Below, in pieces: positions 31,934-44,355 of a DNA stretch of 64,000 nucleotides. The notes below the pieces were generated by a model, which saw only the letters and a program-made list of their open reading frames with translations, made no database searches and was not told the DNA's origin. A program made the translations under genes and the position numbers. The stretch lies in contig JBBCBC010000030.1 in NCBI GenBank assembly GCA_037126765.1, forward strand, positions 4,560,478-4,624,477, in the 5' to 3' direction. The DNA comes from Stenogyne calaminthoides. Taxonomy: Eukaryota; Streptophyta; Magnoliopsida; Lamiales; Lamiaceae. Every line of letters begins with the position of its first letter. Position 1 is the stretch's first letter.

Positions 31934-33944
31934 CTATTCTTCATCTGAATCTGCAATTTTAACACCATGGCTCAACTTCCCCATCAAATCGACTCTGTTC
32001 GTACGTACGCTACGAAAATCGACCTGATCAGTCTTCCTTTTCTTTCCTAGCACTGAGGAAGTAACTTCTGTAATTGATTTAATTTCTTCTTCTTCAGTTT
32101 TATCCATTACCACTCCTTTCTCAAGCTTCTGCTGCTGTATCCTCCACATTGCTTGTTCAGTTCCACAAAGGTGGTTGAAGTAACAACGAGGCTCGATGTA
32201 ACACGAAGACGACGAAGCAATGCCTTTGATTTTCACGGGACGAATGATCAGAATATGGAACTACATATATATAGTCATTGTATTTTGTAGCACTTCCTGA
32301 ATTCCATCCTAAATCCTCGGTTTTTACACTACAGTCTTTCTTCTTCGAGGGAGAGGCGAAGACATTTCCATCTTTTTGCGCAGATTTCATAGCCCATGGC
32401 AGCCCAGATGGCATGATTCCTATTGTTGGGCAGCTGTACGCGTTCAGCTTTTCAAGAGTGTCGACGCTGAAACTATAACGAGGAATGGCACGAACTCTAG
32501 TGAGACAGGTCTTGGTGGTGAAGGTTTCTCGGAATCCAAGTAGATGCATGATTTGCAATCGTTCAGGCCAAACCCAAATCTGTAACAAGTTGCAAATCAA
32601 ACCTTTTCGAAGACTGTAACTTGAGAGGTGTCTGAAATATAATCGAGTTTAGCAAGTACCTTTATGTTGAGTGCACGTGCTATGTACAGCAGAAGATCTT
32701 CTTTACCCAGTGTGTCTACTCATATTACAATTTCATGATGCGGATGGGACGTGATGATATCAACAATCTGTAATTAATCATCAAACGGCTGGAGATCAGT
32801 CTTCAAAAATAAAATGAAGATTGTGAGTATTCCTAAATAACTCTACTCTTGGTAAGCAACTTTGAAACAAATGTTAACTAAGCCCTCAATTCACGAAATG
32901 TAAGAGAATCACTGTTCTCGTTGGCATTTTCATACTCCAGATACTTATGTACACTGTTTTTACATGGCTATTGTAAGATGCAACACAAATAATACAAGTT
33001 CATGTTTACATTAGCAAATGAAAGTAATACTTAAAAAGAATGAAACAAATTTCACGGGCATATCAGAACTAATACCTGCTTAGCAGCTACTTCACGAGGA
33101 GGAAATATGTATATTGGATTGCAGAAAGTATTATCCAGGTTAAGGACATCGAGGGGCTCGCTCTTGAGAGCACTGAGCAACACCGCCCTTCCATTTTCCG
33201 CTCTCTCATCTTTTGATTCCCAACGAAAATCCCCAGTGAAAAGCATAGAGCCAAAATCACCTCGAAACAAGTACATAACAGAACCTAGTAGACAATAGAT
33301 GATGAAACTTCAGATAGATCACATTATAACCACAATCCGAGGCAGTATATCAAAAACTCTCCGCAACCATCAAAACAAAACCAGCAAACCAATTACGAGG
33401 GCATTATCAAAAATTGTAACACATAATTGAAGCAAAATCTCATTGAGGAATTATACCAAACACCTAACAGACAAATCAAAAACGCCCAAATTAGAGGTAG
33501 CAACCATCAAAACGAGACCAGCAAATCAATTACGAGTTGCCTATCAAAATTCACAACACACATAACTGAACCAAAAATCTCATTGAGGAATTAAACCAAA
33601 CACCTAACAGACAAATCAAAAGCGCCAAAATTAGAGGCAGCGAGAACAATTACCGGGGCAGTCGTGAGCGACAATGGCCTTAACAAGGACCCTGGAGGCG
33701 GATCCAGAAGAAGAGTGGTCAAGCAAAGCGAATGCCAGGTTCCGATGTCGAGGATGCGGAGGAGGGAGAGGTCGAAATCGGGGAATTTGCAGGGAAGGAG
33801 TTTGGCGGTGAGGCGAGAGCAGAAAAGAAGGCCGCGGCGCCACTTGGAGGAAAGTCCGGCGGTGTGATCGGCGTGGAGGTGGGTGAGGAAGTAGGCTTGG
33901 CTGCCGGAGCTCCATTTATCCACCGATATCATCCCATTCTCCAT
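31934..33944 (-). pseudogene. SNM1/Apollo-like DNA-repair nuclease gene with three lesions
   Basis: The remains of a metallo-beta-lactamase/beta-CASP nuclease of the SNM1 family, closest in style to Arabidopsis At1g27410 (Apollo/SNM1B-like), which in the family trims DNA 5' ends at telomeres and crosslinks. Exons (minus): 33944-33654 with the metal motif HLHADH; 33284-33076 (YLFRGDFGSMLFTGDFRWE); 32767-32660; 32579 to about 32243; then 32237-31934 (SSSSCYIEPRCYFNHLCGTE). Splice sites and phases are conserved. Lesions: (1) exon 1 lacks one base near 33730, where WHS should join ALLDHSS (exon 1 is 291 nt and needs 292); (2) an in-frame TGA at 32722-32720 within IVI-VDTLGKED; (3) an internal deletion of roughly 15 codons after YSDHS near 32240 that also changes frame. 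Introns remain, so it is an unprocessed pseudogene. Confidence 0.8.
33363..33645. repeat. Two tandem copies of a roughly 141-bp unit in intron 1
   Basis: Words such as CAACCATCAAAAC (33363, 33504), AAATCTCATTGAGG (about 33436, 33577) and ACACCTAACAGACAAATCAAAA recur about 140-141 bp apart. The second copy runs to within 10 bp of the exon 1 donor of the SNM1-like pseudogene. Confidence 0.8.
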
Positions 33945-33984
33945 TCGAGGATTTTTCGTTTGTTTTGAACTTCCGACTCTCAAC

Positions 33985-35220
33985 TGGTTTAAAGAAACAA
34001 TAAATGCCTTTAGTGTGACCTATGGATTTTTTGGCGGGAAACTTTGAATTCCAAATGACTATTCTGTGTATATATAATAGGTTATTCAAATTAATTTTCT
34101 AAGAAAAGTAACTTTTTATATATAATTTTTTGTGAAAAGTTTGAAACTTTAGCTAATATTTATATTGATATATGAATCAAGTGAGTATGGATTTTACTTA
34201 CATCAAGCTAAGTATAAATGAACCACAAGGATTAAACTATATAACAATATTTTTAAGTGAACATAACTACTATTGCTCGATAAAAATAATTGATAAAAAC
34301 TTCAGATAGAACTTGGTTAAATGCTTTAACTCCTCGTTATTTAAGTATCATTTGTTATTATATACAAAACTCTCCTTTATTATGTATAAAAAATATCATT
34401 TTATTATGAACAAAAATAATTCTTGTTTAGAAAATGTTTTATATTTTAAACGGTGAAAGTTTTTATGCATAATGAATGATAGTTTTTTACACATAACAAT
34501 GATAGCTTACGTGTGTGAACCCCTTGCTCATATGAAATGTTACTCAAAATAATTAGTCTGATCAATTAATATTGTTCAATAAAAATAACGAATATTATTT
34601 TAAAATGCACTTAAATTATATTGTGCTTCTGATGCGTATAAAATTTTATCTTATTTTACTAATATGATTTCCCTTCAAAATATCAATCTAAAGACAAAAA
34701 TTCATTTTAAATAGCCTCACGAATGAAACGTGTTATAAACTATTGCAAATTAACATTCATTCCTTTTAAAATGTATTAACTTGCCAATATTATGTTTGCC
34801 CCAATATAAATTGCTATGTTTTTCAATCCTAATCAACATAAATATTTTTTTTGAATCCAATCAACATAAATATTTAGGTATCAAATATGTACAAGGATAA
34901 ATTAATACTCCATATGGACATTCTTCAAATTAGGCCTATATATAGAAAAATATAATGACAATCTTTATATAACCTAATTTGTTTAATTTTGTATTTGCAT
35001 TAAATTGATCAAATTAGCAATTTATCAAAAAAACACACAGAGTTGAAAGCTCAATTGTGTTCATCTCCTTCATCTTCGCCCTCATTCATAGCATTTTCCC
35101 TCAACCATTCCTTCTCTCATTTTTTTTTTCAATTCACCACAACCACCCCCTCATATATTTCCGCCATCCCCAATTTTCAACAAACCCTAATTTAATTCAA
35201 TCCAGCTGAAATACCTACCG
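33985..35220. other. AT-rich spacer between two pseudogenes
   Basis: No gene recognised. The last 150 bp are a CT-rich leader-like sequence before the stress-protein pseudogene. Confidence 0.5.
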
Positions 35221-35243
35221 TTTTGCGTAATCCGGCCGCCGCT

Positions 35244-35923
35244 ATGGCCGATCCACAAGAGGCCGCCGCCATCAAGGCTGCCGTCGCCGGATCAAATCTC
35301 GACCACGCCATCGCCGCCTCCACCCAATCGAGGTCCGCACATCCTCGCCGCGATTCTTATCACCATCGCCGTCACTCTCCTCCACGCGCCGCCGCATCGG
35401 GATCGCCGTGGATCTCAGCGACGAGAGCGCGTACGCCGTCAAGTGGGCGGTCGACAACTACCTCCGGCCCGGCGACGCCGTGATTCTCCTCCACGTGAAC
35501 TCCACCGCCGTCCTGTTCGGCGCGGATTGGGGATCCTCCCCAACCACCGCCGCGCCGGCCGCGAACATCAGCGAATTCGACAGTTTCACCGCGACGAAGG
35601 CGAATCACATGGCGCAGCCGCTGGCGGAGGCCGCCGTGCCGTTTAAGATCCACATCGTGAAGGATCAAGATATGCAGGAACGGCTGTGTTTGGAGATCGA
35701 GGGCTAGGGTTGAATGCGGTGATAACTGGGAGCAGGGGAATTGGGGATTCGAGGAGGAGCGGGAAGGGGAAATTGGGGAGTGTGAGCGATTACTGTGTGT
35801 GTGTGTCCGGTGGTGGTGGTGAGGTATAATCAGGAGGAGAAGGCGGCGGAGGTGGAGGCGGGGGAATCGTCGGAGGAAGAAATGCAGGAATTTCATGACG
35901 CTGATGATTTTCAGCAAAAGTGA
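35244..35923 (+). pseudogene. Universal stress protein (PHOS32/PHOS34-type) pseudogene, three frameshifts
   Basis: GC-rich sequence that codes in pieces for a USP-domain protein. The N-terminus (MADPQEAAAIKAA, from 35244) is in one frame. The next piece (HPIEVRTSSPRF, then RRRIGIAVDLSDESAYAVKW and FKIHIVKDQDMQERLCLE) is in a second. After 35701 the reading must move again to LGLNAVITGSRGIG and KLGSVSDYC, then once more to VVVRYNQEEK and the stop at 35921-35923. The lesions are one missing base near 35325, one missing A after 35701 (GAGGGCTAG instead of a GAG-AGG-CTA reading) and an 8-bp deletion in the TGTG run at 35793-35806 that removes the family's HH-containing CVHHCVC segment. No intron interrupts it; if the parent has introns, this is a retrocopy (inference). 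Confidence 0.8.
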
Positions 35924-35929
35924 AAAGAA

Positions 35930-37076
35930 TGTGTATATCTGTTAAATTTATACTCCATACTTTTGCAACTTCATTAGATTATTATATATGCGTATGAATA
36001 TGATGATGATATGAGTTAGATATCATTCATTTATTTTTTTTAAGTGAGTTCCCTCATGTTAAAATATAAATTTTCAAATTTTGCTGAATTTACAAGGGAA
36101 GAGGTTCAAAATGTTTCATTTGAAGAGAATTGTTTCACACATGAAAGTAGATCTCTATTCCAAACAATATTGCATTTTCTCTGTTCTTTGAGATATCATT
36201 TTACTAAGATCAAAAAAAAAAAAAGAGTTATCATTTTACTAGTTGTATTTTAAGTGATATCATGAATGTAAAATATGATCACATACTAATTAATTGAAAA
36301 TATAGAATAGAATTATTGTATCTTTCTCCTTTTTGTAGTTCGTTTTTCCTTGAAAAACATTGATCCATTTAGTAATGAACAAGTTTAAAAAAAAAAATTG
36401 TAAAATTAGTTAAGGAGTTTGACTTATATTATTAAAGGTTATTAATTATAATTACTGAAGGGTATATTTTTTTATTACATAAAGAGTATTACTCATAATA
36501 CTGATGGGTGTGACTCTAAAATTACAATAGGGATATTAATGGTGATAACTGAATGATGTGATTTATATTACAAAAGATTATTAGTCGTGATAACTTAAGA
36601 GTCATGTCTTTAAATACGAAATCAGTGTCATCGTGAACAAGTTTTGGTGTTTTAGTTTTGAATGTTATGGTGTTTTAATTTGGAATATAGTCTTAATAAA
36701 AATATTCGGATAGTTAGTATTTTATTTCCGAAAGAAATAAGTCTCATGTGAATCTAGGTTCACATTATTTTTAAATCATGACACTTTATATGTATAAATC
36801 ATAACAATGATACAATAATTGTATTTATATATAACAATGATACTTGAGGAAAAAAAATTCACGTAAACTTGGATTCACATAACACTTATAAAATAGGAAT
36901 GGGTCTCATGTGCATTCGGTGCACCGTGCACTCATAGTGCATTTTAGAAGGTGTGCAACTATACAAAACATAAATGTGAAACTATTCCAAACAGGAGCAT
37001 GCAACTATGTTCTCATATTAACATTTGCATTTTTCTGTATAAATAAGTTGCATTTTTCAACATAACAAGTTGCATG
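35930..37076. other. AT-rich spacer
   Basis: No gene seen. A repeated pattern GTGATAACT/GTGACTT...TTATATTA recurs near 36410-36600. Confidence 0.5.
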
Positions 37077-37594
37077 TAGGCTTGGCAATGGGGCGGGGCG
37101 GGGCCGGGGGACAACTCCCCATCCCCGTCCCGCGAAATTCGGGGCGGGGGAAGGGAATCCCCGTGAACCATTCGGGGAAAAAATCGGCCCCATTCCCCGC
37201 CCCGCCGGGGAATTTTATCCCCGCCCCACCTTTTTTTTTTTTTATTATAAAAAAACTTAATTTTTCACAATTTTAATACGAATATAAAAATTCAAAATAC
37301 AAATTAAACAACATCAATAAAAATTAAAAAATAGTTCAACATCAACAAAAATTCAAAATATAAAATTAAGCATACAACATAAATAAAAATAAAAAATAGC
37401 TTATTGTTTATCTCATTTGTTCTTCCTCATAATTAAACAACTTCAATTATATGTTTCTCTTGCATTGTTCTTCCTCATAATTAAACAACTTCAATTATAT
37501 GTTTCTCTTGCATCCATTTTAAGCTCCTCCTCAAAAAATATATATTAGTAAACTATAATTTCATGATTAGTGTTTAGAATTTTAAAACATATTA

Positions 37595-37631
<37 letters not shown>

Positions 37632-37810
37632 TTAAATTATAAAATTAATTTGGGCCCTGCGGGGCGAGGAATCCTAACCCCAGCCCCGCCCCGACTTTCG
37701 GGGGAAAAAAATTCCCCATCCCCGTCCCATGGGGAATTTTCGATGGGATTCCCCCGCCCCGATCGGGGAGGATCCTCAGGAAACGGGGAATTCTCCGCCC
37801 GCTCTGCCTA
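37077..37810. mobile_element. hAT-like non-autonomous element with G-rich/C-rich ends
   Basis: The left end is TAGGCTTGGCAATGGGGCGG; the right end, inverted, is TAGGCAGAGCGGGCGG. This resembles plant hAT termini of the TAGGG-TGGCAA kind. Both ends hold dense runs of G or C (37090-37230, 37655-37800) that can pair with each other; the middle is AT-rich with an (AT)n run at 37601-37627. There is no coding capacity. An 8-bp target duplication was not found (flanks GTTGCATG and ACAGACGC differ). Confidence 0.55.
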
Positions 37811-38329
37811 ACAGACGCATCTTAAAAATACATTATGAGTCTTGCAAGACCTTGGTATATACAAAACCTAGCCATAAAATAATACAATTACTCTTATAAA
37901 TTATTATCAAGAACATCTTATAAATTAATATCAATAACATTTGAACTTCTTGACAACTCACATTCACCGAAATAGTCATCTTTATTTGTGTATATATGTA
38001 TAATAGAAACGAGTATTTCATCAAACGGTAGCATCTATAAAACCCAGACCCTAATAATGACAATGATATACGCAAGGACAAATATACATATAGACACAAT
38101 AAAGACACAAACTTGATTAAAAAGGGGATAAAACCAAAACAGTTTTCGTTCATCGAACAAAGCAAACATTACAGCCCCAATCAAGCTCAATCAAAGAGTC
38201 TCCAACAAAGTTTAATCACAAAAAAAAAAAAAAAAATCAAGAACCCAAGTAGCAACAGAAAAAACATAGAAAAGCAAGCACTGGATGTGTTCAACACATT
38301 ATTCAAACACCAAACACGAGTATCGAAAT

Positions 38330-41300
38330 TCAAAGGGCGCCAAGATTCCCCTCACTCCGGCTTCTTGGGAACGAGAAATCGCTCCTCAACGTCACAAGCC
38401 TATTGTTAAGTTCAGGGAACTGATGAGTCGTTGTCTTCATTCCGGTGGGTGGCAGCCGCAAGTGCCTGCTCCTTGTTGGCTTTGGCGAGGCCAGACCTTG
38501 ACTTTTCCGGCCATGGCTTGAAGATGGGACCTTCTGAGCAGCAGCTAGGCCATGGCATGCCTTTCTTGCAGTCTTGGATTGATGAGAGCCGATGCTTAAT
38601 CGAGCCGATCGATCTGAGCCATCTTTCACCGTTCCAAATTTGATGGATTGTCGGTTGTAGTAAGTGAGATGGGGAAGAAGGCTTAGGACGTATTTCTTGA
38701 GCTGTTCATCGCCCACGTTTTTCTGAGCGGGGTTTCCTTCCAAGCTGAGGGCGTGCAGACAGTTGAAGTTAGCTGCGAGTTGTCCTAGACATTTGGTTGT
38801 CGAGATTTTGTTGAAACGCAAATCCAGAACGTTGAGTTTCAGGAGGCGGTGAAGACCTTCGACCTCGCTGATCTTGTTTCCAGCCAAGTATAGCTCCTTG
38901 ATGGAGGAACATCCTGCAAGGCCTTTTAAACAAATGGAAGTTGTTACAACTCGTAATAAATCATTTTCTTGTCTTGTATGATCTTACATTTGTTTTTTAT
39001 TTCAGATGATTGGAAGTTTTGAAGCAAATTAAACAGATACGGGTTGTTTGCAAAATATTAACCTTGGGAAAAAGTGACTTGAGTGATTGGAATCTCTATT
39101 TTTGCTTCAAAAAAGTAGATTGAGTGTTTTCAAACAAAATGTTTCCGCTAGAAATTCAGAATCCATAATCTAAAAGCAAGGAGATGTGTGTTTCTAGCTG
39201 ATTCTGCTTCTCACTAATAATTAACTTTATTCAAATCTTTTATCGAACACTCAGCCTTTGCTTTTTACAAATTTTACAAACACTCGCCACTTTTACTATT
39301 AAGCAATTATCCTTGCAATCACTAAATTATTACACTTCCTCAAAAGCATAATTTTTGCAAACACCCCCTTAGGTCGTGATTGCAGACTCCAATGGAGGGG
39401 GCAAACCACTTTCTTTCAGTAGTGGCTCCTCACAGCTTTAGATTTTGAGAAGTGCTTCTAAAATGTGAGAGGAGTTTTAAAGCACTCCCTTGATTTAGTG
39501 ATGTGAAAAGTGGCAAGTGTTTACAAAATCTAAAAAGTAGAAATTGAGTGTTTGGTAAAACGTAAAACGTAAAACGTATGAGCAAAAGCAGAAGAGCTAG
39601 AATAGATTTTAGCTTCTACTTCTAGGGAATTAATTGAAGTAGAAACATTCAATTTGAAAACAGTCGAATCAGCTTCTTCTTTGCAAAAGCTGATTAAATA
39701 ATCAGCTGAAAACAACGCAAACAGCCTCATAATACGCTACACATAAATCAAACTCAGACACTAGTGTATTTCATGAGATTTTATAAAGAAAAGTCATACC
39801 ATGTCCAATTCTTAAGATGCGATTATAGCTTAGGTCAAGCACGCGAAGTCTTGTAAGATCCCGCAATCCTTCAATGGTGGAGATATTGTTTTTCGAGAGA
39901 TTCAAAACGTGAAGTCCTCGAGGGAGAGCACCAGCAGCAATCCTCACTGTGAAGGTACAAGCACATAAAATAAACATATTAAGAATCAGATCAAAGCATA
40001 TCATTAGCATTTAAGGGCATAAAAGAACAAATTGACAAACAGACCTATAGAGTTTCCAGACAAATTAAGGGCTTTGAGGCTATTGAAAACACTGAGAAAT
40101 GGAATCACAACCAATCCAAGATTGGTCAACTGAGCTGCTGTGGCTGAGGAATTCAGAGATGATATGTATCTCTTTGCAGCTTCCATTCCAGGGGTGACCT
40201 TGACTTCCACATTCGGAACAGTGGGTTCCACCGTTGAGGCACTATCTTTCGGTAACTCCTGATCATCACATGGAGCAGGTTCATTAGATTCTTCTAATGG
40301 CCCACATTCCTGAAGGTTGATAACCCAGTCCTCAATCCGTTTTAACCGGAAGTCCTTAGCTGGTACTTCATTCCAATGGTGAAAAGATGTTTCTCCTTCA
40401 ATACCTTTCCCCATGTTTGCCCTATCTGACGCAGGAACTATCCAGTCTTTTGCAGAATCAACGTAGTTATAATGCTCATCAGTTTCATCAGCAGGGTTTT
40501 CACCAGCATTCTTGTGCATTGATTTGTCTCTTTCTTGATACTCTTCTTGCCTTCCTGATTCAAGCATGGTGTCTTTCTTCCTAGAATCCAGAGTAGTCAT
40601 ATCCTCGGCAGATCTAGAGTGCGGTAAAAAGGATCCCGAGTATCGGGTAGGGGAACCCAACCGAGGTAAAGAATTCGATTTCACAATAAGATGTGGAGTA
40701 TGAGGTGTAACTTCGCCAGAGTTTACCTCACCAGATGCATAAATATCATCTTTATCAGCAGCAACTTCCCTTTCAGTTTGTTCTGGATCCCCAATTGAAA
40801 ATATGGACAAATTCTTCGTAAAATCAGAGTTGACTTGAACAGAGTCAGATGGCAACTGTTCTGGAAATTGTTCTGAGCTATCTGGAGCAATACTCCGACT
40901 TCGTTCCACAGATCCATCATCAGAATATTTCTGCTCCATCTCTTCTTCTGAGGTTTTCTCATCCCAATTTAAACCGCTTCCCACAGATTGACTCTTTCTA
41001 ATTTGTGCAGTCTTATGAGCCACAGTATCACAATCACGGCTGTATTTGTCATCAATTTCCTCAGATCTGTAGTCATGCTCAGTAGGCGAGTAATCGGTTA
41101 CATAATCAGTAACATTGTTGTGCACGTGCTCCTCTTCTTTCAAGGATGTCTTGTTTTCTGTAGCCAAATACGAAGAATTGCTAAAAGCCTTCTTTTGAGA
41201 CGAATCTTCCAGTGTCTTATGCATTGCTTCACTCGATTGCTGAATAGCTTTCTGCACAGGGAAAAAGGTGGATTATGATGTGTATCAAAAGAAATATTAA

Positions 41301-41389
41301 TTATGATAAGATGCCTTGTAAAGAAACAACATACTAACCTTATGTTTGTTGGAATGCACGTGAGCTAAGAAGCATGAAAATCTTACCAT
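38330..41389 (-). CDS. SDS22-type leucine-rich repeat protein (At1g78230-like, 'outer arm dynein light chain 1' family)
   Basis: Coding exons (minus): 41389-41339, 41251-40045, 39946-39800 and 38913-38330, total 1989 nt, 662 residues, phases all consistent. The N-terminus MVRFSCFLAHVHSNKHK is a small exon typical of this plant family. The middle (about residues 20-380) is acidic, Ser/Glu-rich and probably disordered. From about residue 390 come SDS22-like repeats: LKALNLSGNSI, LHVLNLSKNNISTIEGL, LRVLDLSYNRI, IKELYLAGNKISEVEGL, LNVLDLRFNKI and LHALSLEGNP. The C-terminal tail is basic and Ser-rich. Plants without cilia keep this protein despite the dynein-light-chain name; its role is not well defined. 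A 5' UTR exon ends at 42549 (donor GTGAGATC) and splices to 41399, just before the start codon. Confidence 0.88.
39037..39370. mobile_element. MITE in intron 3 of the LRR gene (first of a pair)
   Basis: The ends GGGTTGTTTGCAAAA and TTTTTGCAAACACCCCC are inverted copies, in the same style as the MITE at 19171. The sequence between is non-coding. Confidence 0.55.
39372..39730. mobile_element. Second MITE-like element abutting the first in the same intron
   Basis: It starts GGTCGTGATTGCAGAC directly after the first element and ends near AACAACGCAAACAGCC, a partial inverted match. A short (CGTAAAA)3 run lies at about 39557-39580. Confidence 0.4.
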
Positions 41390-42549
41390 CTTTCCAAAAC
41401 TGCCAAATGGTTCACATCGGATCTACTCTAATTACAATACTGAAGATAATTGGTAATCAAGTGCTTTTATTTTCCTAAAAACATTCACTGAACAACCTAT
41501 GGACAACACTTTTTTGGACTCAACCGAAGCAAACCTTAGCCATAATCTACAGGTAAGCCATCTGAAATGCGACAGAGTCTCCAAACATGGGATGATCTTG
41601 ATCTCCTTAAAACACACACAAAAATCACACTCTCGTTATCACCCCACACCTGCTCAGAGGTGCGAGAAACCTTAGATGATATTATATCTGCCAGACTGAA
41701 ATAAACCCTTTGACAACTGCAAGAGTGCAAACCCGATTACACATATAAGAGACAGGTGCCTGATGGGAATGACAAAGGGACAAAAAAAGGTCATTAGTAA
41801 AAAGAAAAGTAAATCTCTTCACATCAAAGAACTAAAATTAATAGCTTTAATTGAGTACATTTGAACCACCTCTGTGAAAAAGACCAAAATTACTTCAAAA
41901 AAAATAAAAATTAAGCATATATTTTTACAGAACCATAAACAAAAAAAAAACTATGCAAAAACTACAGGACCTGCCTTATCACTAATACACCACTTCATGC
42001 TTCATTAATCCCCAATAACTACTATTTTCTGTATAGAATAAGAGAAATAGACAAGTATCAGTGCCATTTGAAAAAAAGAATTTCAGAAATTAATGAAAAT
42101 TGAAAAGATGTACAATTTCTTGTACATAAGACAACCAAGAAACATACGTCACTCTAACAGGCAATTATAACTGCCCTAAAAGCTCAATATCTATCATTAA
42201 ATGCCAAAATCACACTTCATAATGAAAATATACTACGCATTCAGAAAAGCAATTATGATGCAAAATTCCAACAATCATGATAAGCTAAACAAAATCTCAA
42301 TTATTTACACATAAAATTAACTAAATCAAAAACAAATCTCCTCAATTTCGTTTCTTACTTCACATATCAGATCAAAAGATCCAAACCCCCATTTACCAAA
42401 AATAAAATCAAAATAGCAAAACAACAAACCCTGAAACATCATCAGAAACTCTTCAACGACGACGTAAACTAACAACAGAACAACAAAAGTGACATTTTGC
42501 CTCAACAAACTATAATCGTAAAAAAGCATAAACAAGTTATGATCTCACC

Positions 42550-42700
42550 TCTTGCAAGCCAGATTGCCTGGAGAGAATGAAGCACCTGCTGGTTAAAATA
42601 GCACAGAAAATTTCGAATTTCAGAGAAATTGAAAGATGACGAACAAAACTAGAGCAAATATGTGTATGAGTTAGATTTATACTGGAAATCAACGATGATA
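42550..42700 (-). promoter_or_regulatory. 5' UTR exon and presumed promoter side of the LRR gene
   Basis: The sequence GCTTGCAAGAG|GTGAGATC (minus, donor at 42548) is a good splice donor matching the acceptor GGCAG at 41400-41404 just before the start codon. The leader intron is about 1.15 kb. The exact transcription start cannot be seen. Confidence 0.45.
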
Positions 42701-44355
42701 TTTTTTGGTAGATTCGGAAAACAAGAATTACTGATATAAATCCGAATGACCGAAAATTGATGGGATAAAAGTTTTGAAGGGAGACGGCGAGAAATAGAAA
42801 AGGTTGAAAGGCAATTTTGTGGCCACGGAAAAATGAAAAAAGACAGCTAATTTCAAGGCTTTGAATTTGGTTGGGTTTTAATATTGTGACCTATTTTTAA
42901 GGCAATGCATATTTATTACTTACAAAAAAAGGCAAATTGTGATGCACGATAGTATTAACAATTATTTTTATATGACTTTTTTATTTGAAATTTTATATAA
43001 ATGCAATCTGAATTTCAGGTTAAAAATCGTAAAAAAAATATTGTAAAAGAATTCTTTAATTTGATACCGTGATATATGGTCATATAAATATTAGTATAAT
43101 TTTTCTTATGCATATCTTTTATCTGATAAATATTCTAAGTAGTTATCAATTATTTATCCTGAAAATATAAAACTAATATTTTTCAATTTGATATTAAATA
43201 TTTGTGATATATGGTCCATATAAAACTAATTGTCAAATATTTATTAATATATATTCAATAAAAATTATGTTATTATATATTACGTATAATATATATTAGT
43301 CATGATAATTTAAAAGTATGATTTATATTATAAAAAGTCATTAATTTTATATTTAATTAAGTCGTGTTTAAACGATGAATTTGATGACAAGACAAAATTT
43401 GAGTAATATGATATTTTAAATTTGTTTTATTTTTGTTAAATTTATGTTATATTTTTATCGAATTGCTCTTAAATGACCTCGTAAAGATGGATAGTGAATT
43501 AAGTATCGAAATGGATCTCCCGCAGTAATTGCACTGTGCAGTTAACTGATCCGGTCCAGGTCCATTAAGTATAGAAGAAAAAAAATGATTAACTGCCCAA
43601 GTTAATTAAATGCATATTGTTGGGAACAAAAATACAAGTCAAATGTTCAATGACTATGATTGCGTAGTGTAGATTATGATGACCTTAATTTAATTATATT
43701 TGCTAAGATTTATTTTGTGCTATTTACATAGATCTGAATTATTCCCTTTCAAAGTAGAAAAAAACAACCCATGACTAATCAAATTCAGGTTTTAAAGCAA
43801 AAACCTAATTTTTTTAGGTAAACTATCATATAAAATTTGTTCATAATATGAAATTGATATCATTATACTTATAAATGTATATAATCACTCTTATAAATTA
43901 ATATCAATGATATTTAATACTCTAATTTTAATTTAAAAATATAGTGGTATCAATTGATATGTATCTTGACATTTATTTGTAAATATAATAATATAAGTTT
44001 TATAATATAAACAAATTTGATTCGAAACTTACCCAATTATTTAATATTGTGTGGAGTTAGTTCATGGCACACAAGAACTCCCCTAGAATCAAGAAAGCAT
44101 ATTTTTTTGCAAGATAAAAAAGAAGAGGTCCTCATGGAGTTATAGCAAGAGGAAACTCAAATCTATTTCACATGATATTAGAGGACATATTCAAAGTTAC
44201 AAACCTTTACAATCAAAATCACCAAAAAAAGAGCTACAATATTCTTATAAAATGTCTAATTTCATTTGTAATACACAACATTAAACAATTAATATTTTTA
44301 AATAAAATATTTGATTAATAATCTATAAATTGTTGGAAATTGCTCTAGCCTTGAT
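42701..44355. other. AT-rich intergenic DNA
   Basis: No gene recognised. Scattered short words shared with 49.5-50.6 kb (TTCATAATATGAAA, ATAAATTAATATCA) suggest decayed transposon sequence. Confidence 0.5.

Noticed and set aside
35372..35917. Minus-strand ORF of 181 codons, His/Arg-rich
   Set aside because: Antisense shadow of the GC-rich stress-protein pseudogene; composition bias explains its length.
38113..38643. Plus-strand ORFs at 38.1-38.6 kb
   Set aside because: Antisense to the last exon and 3' UTR of the LRR gene.
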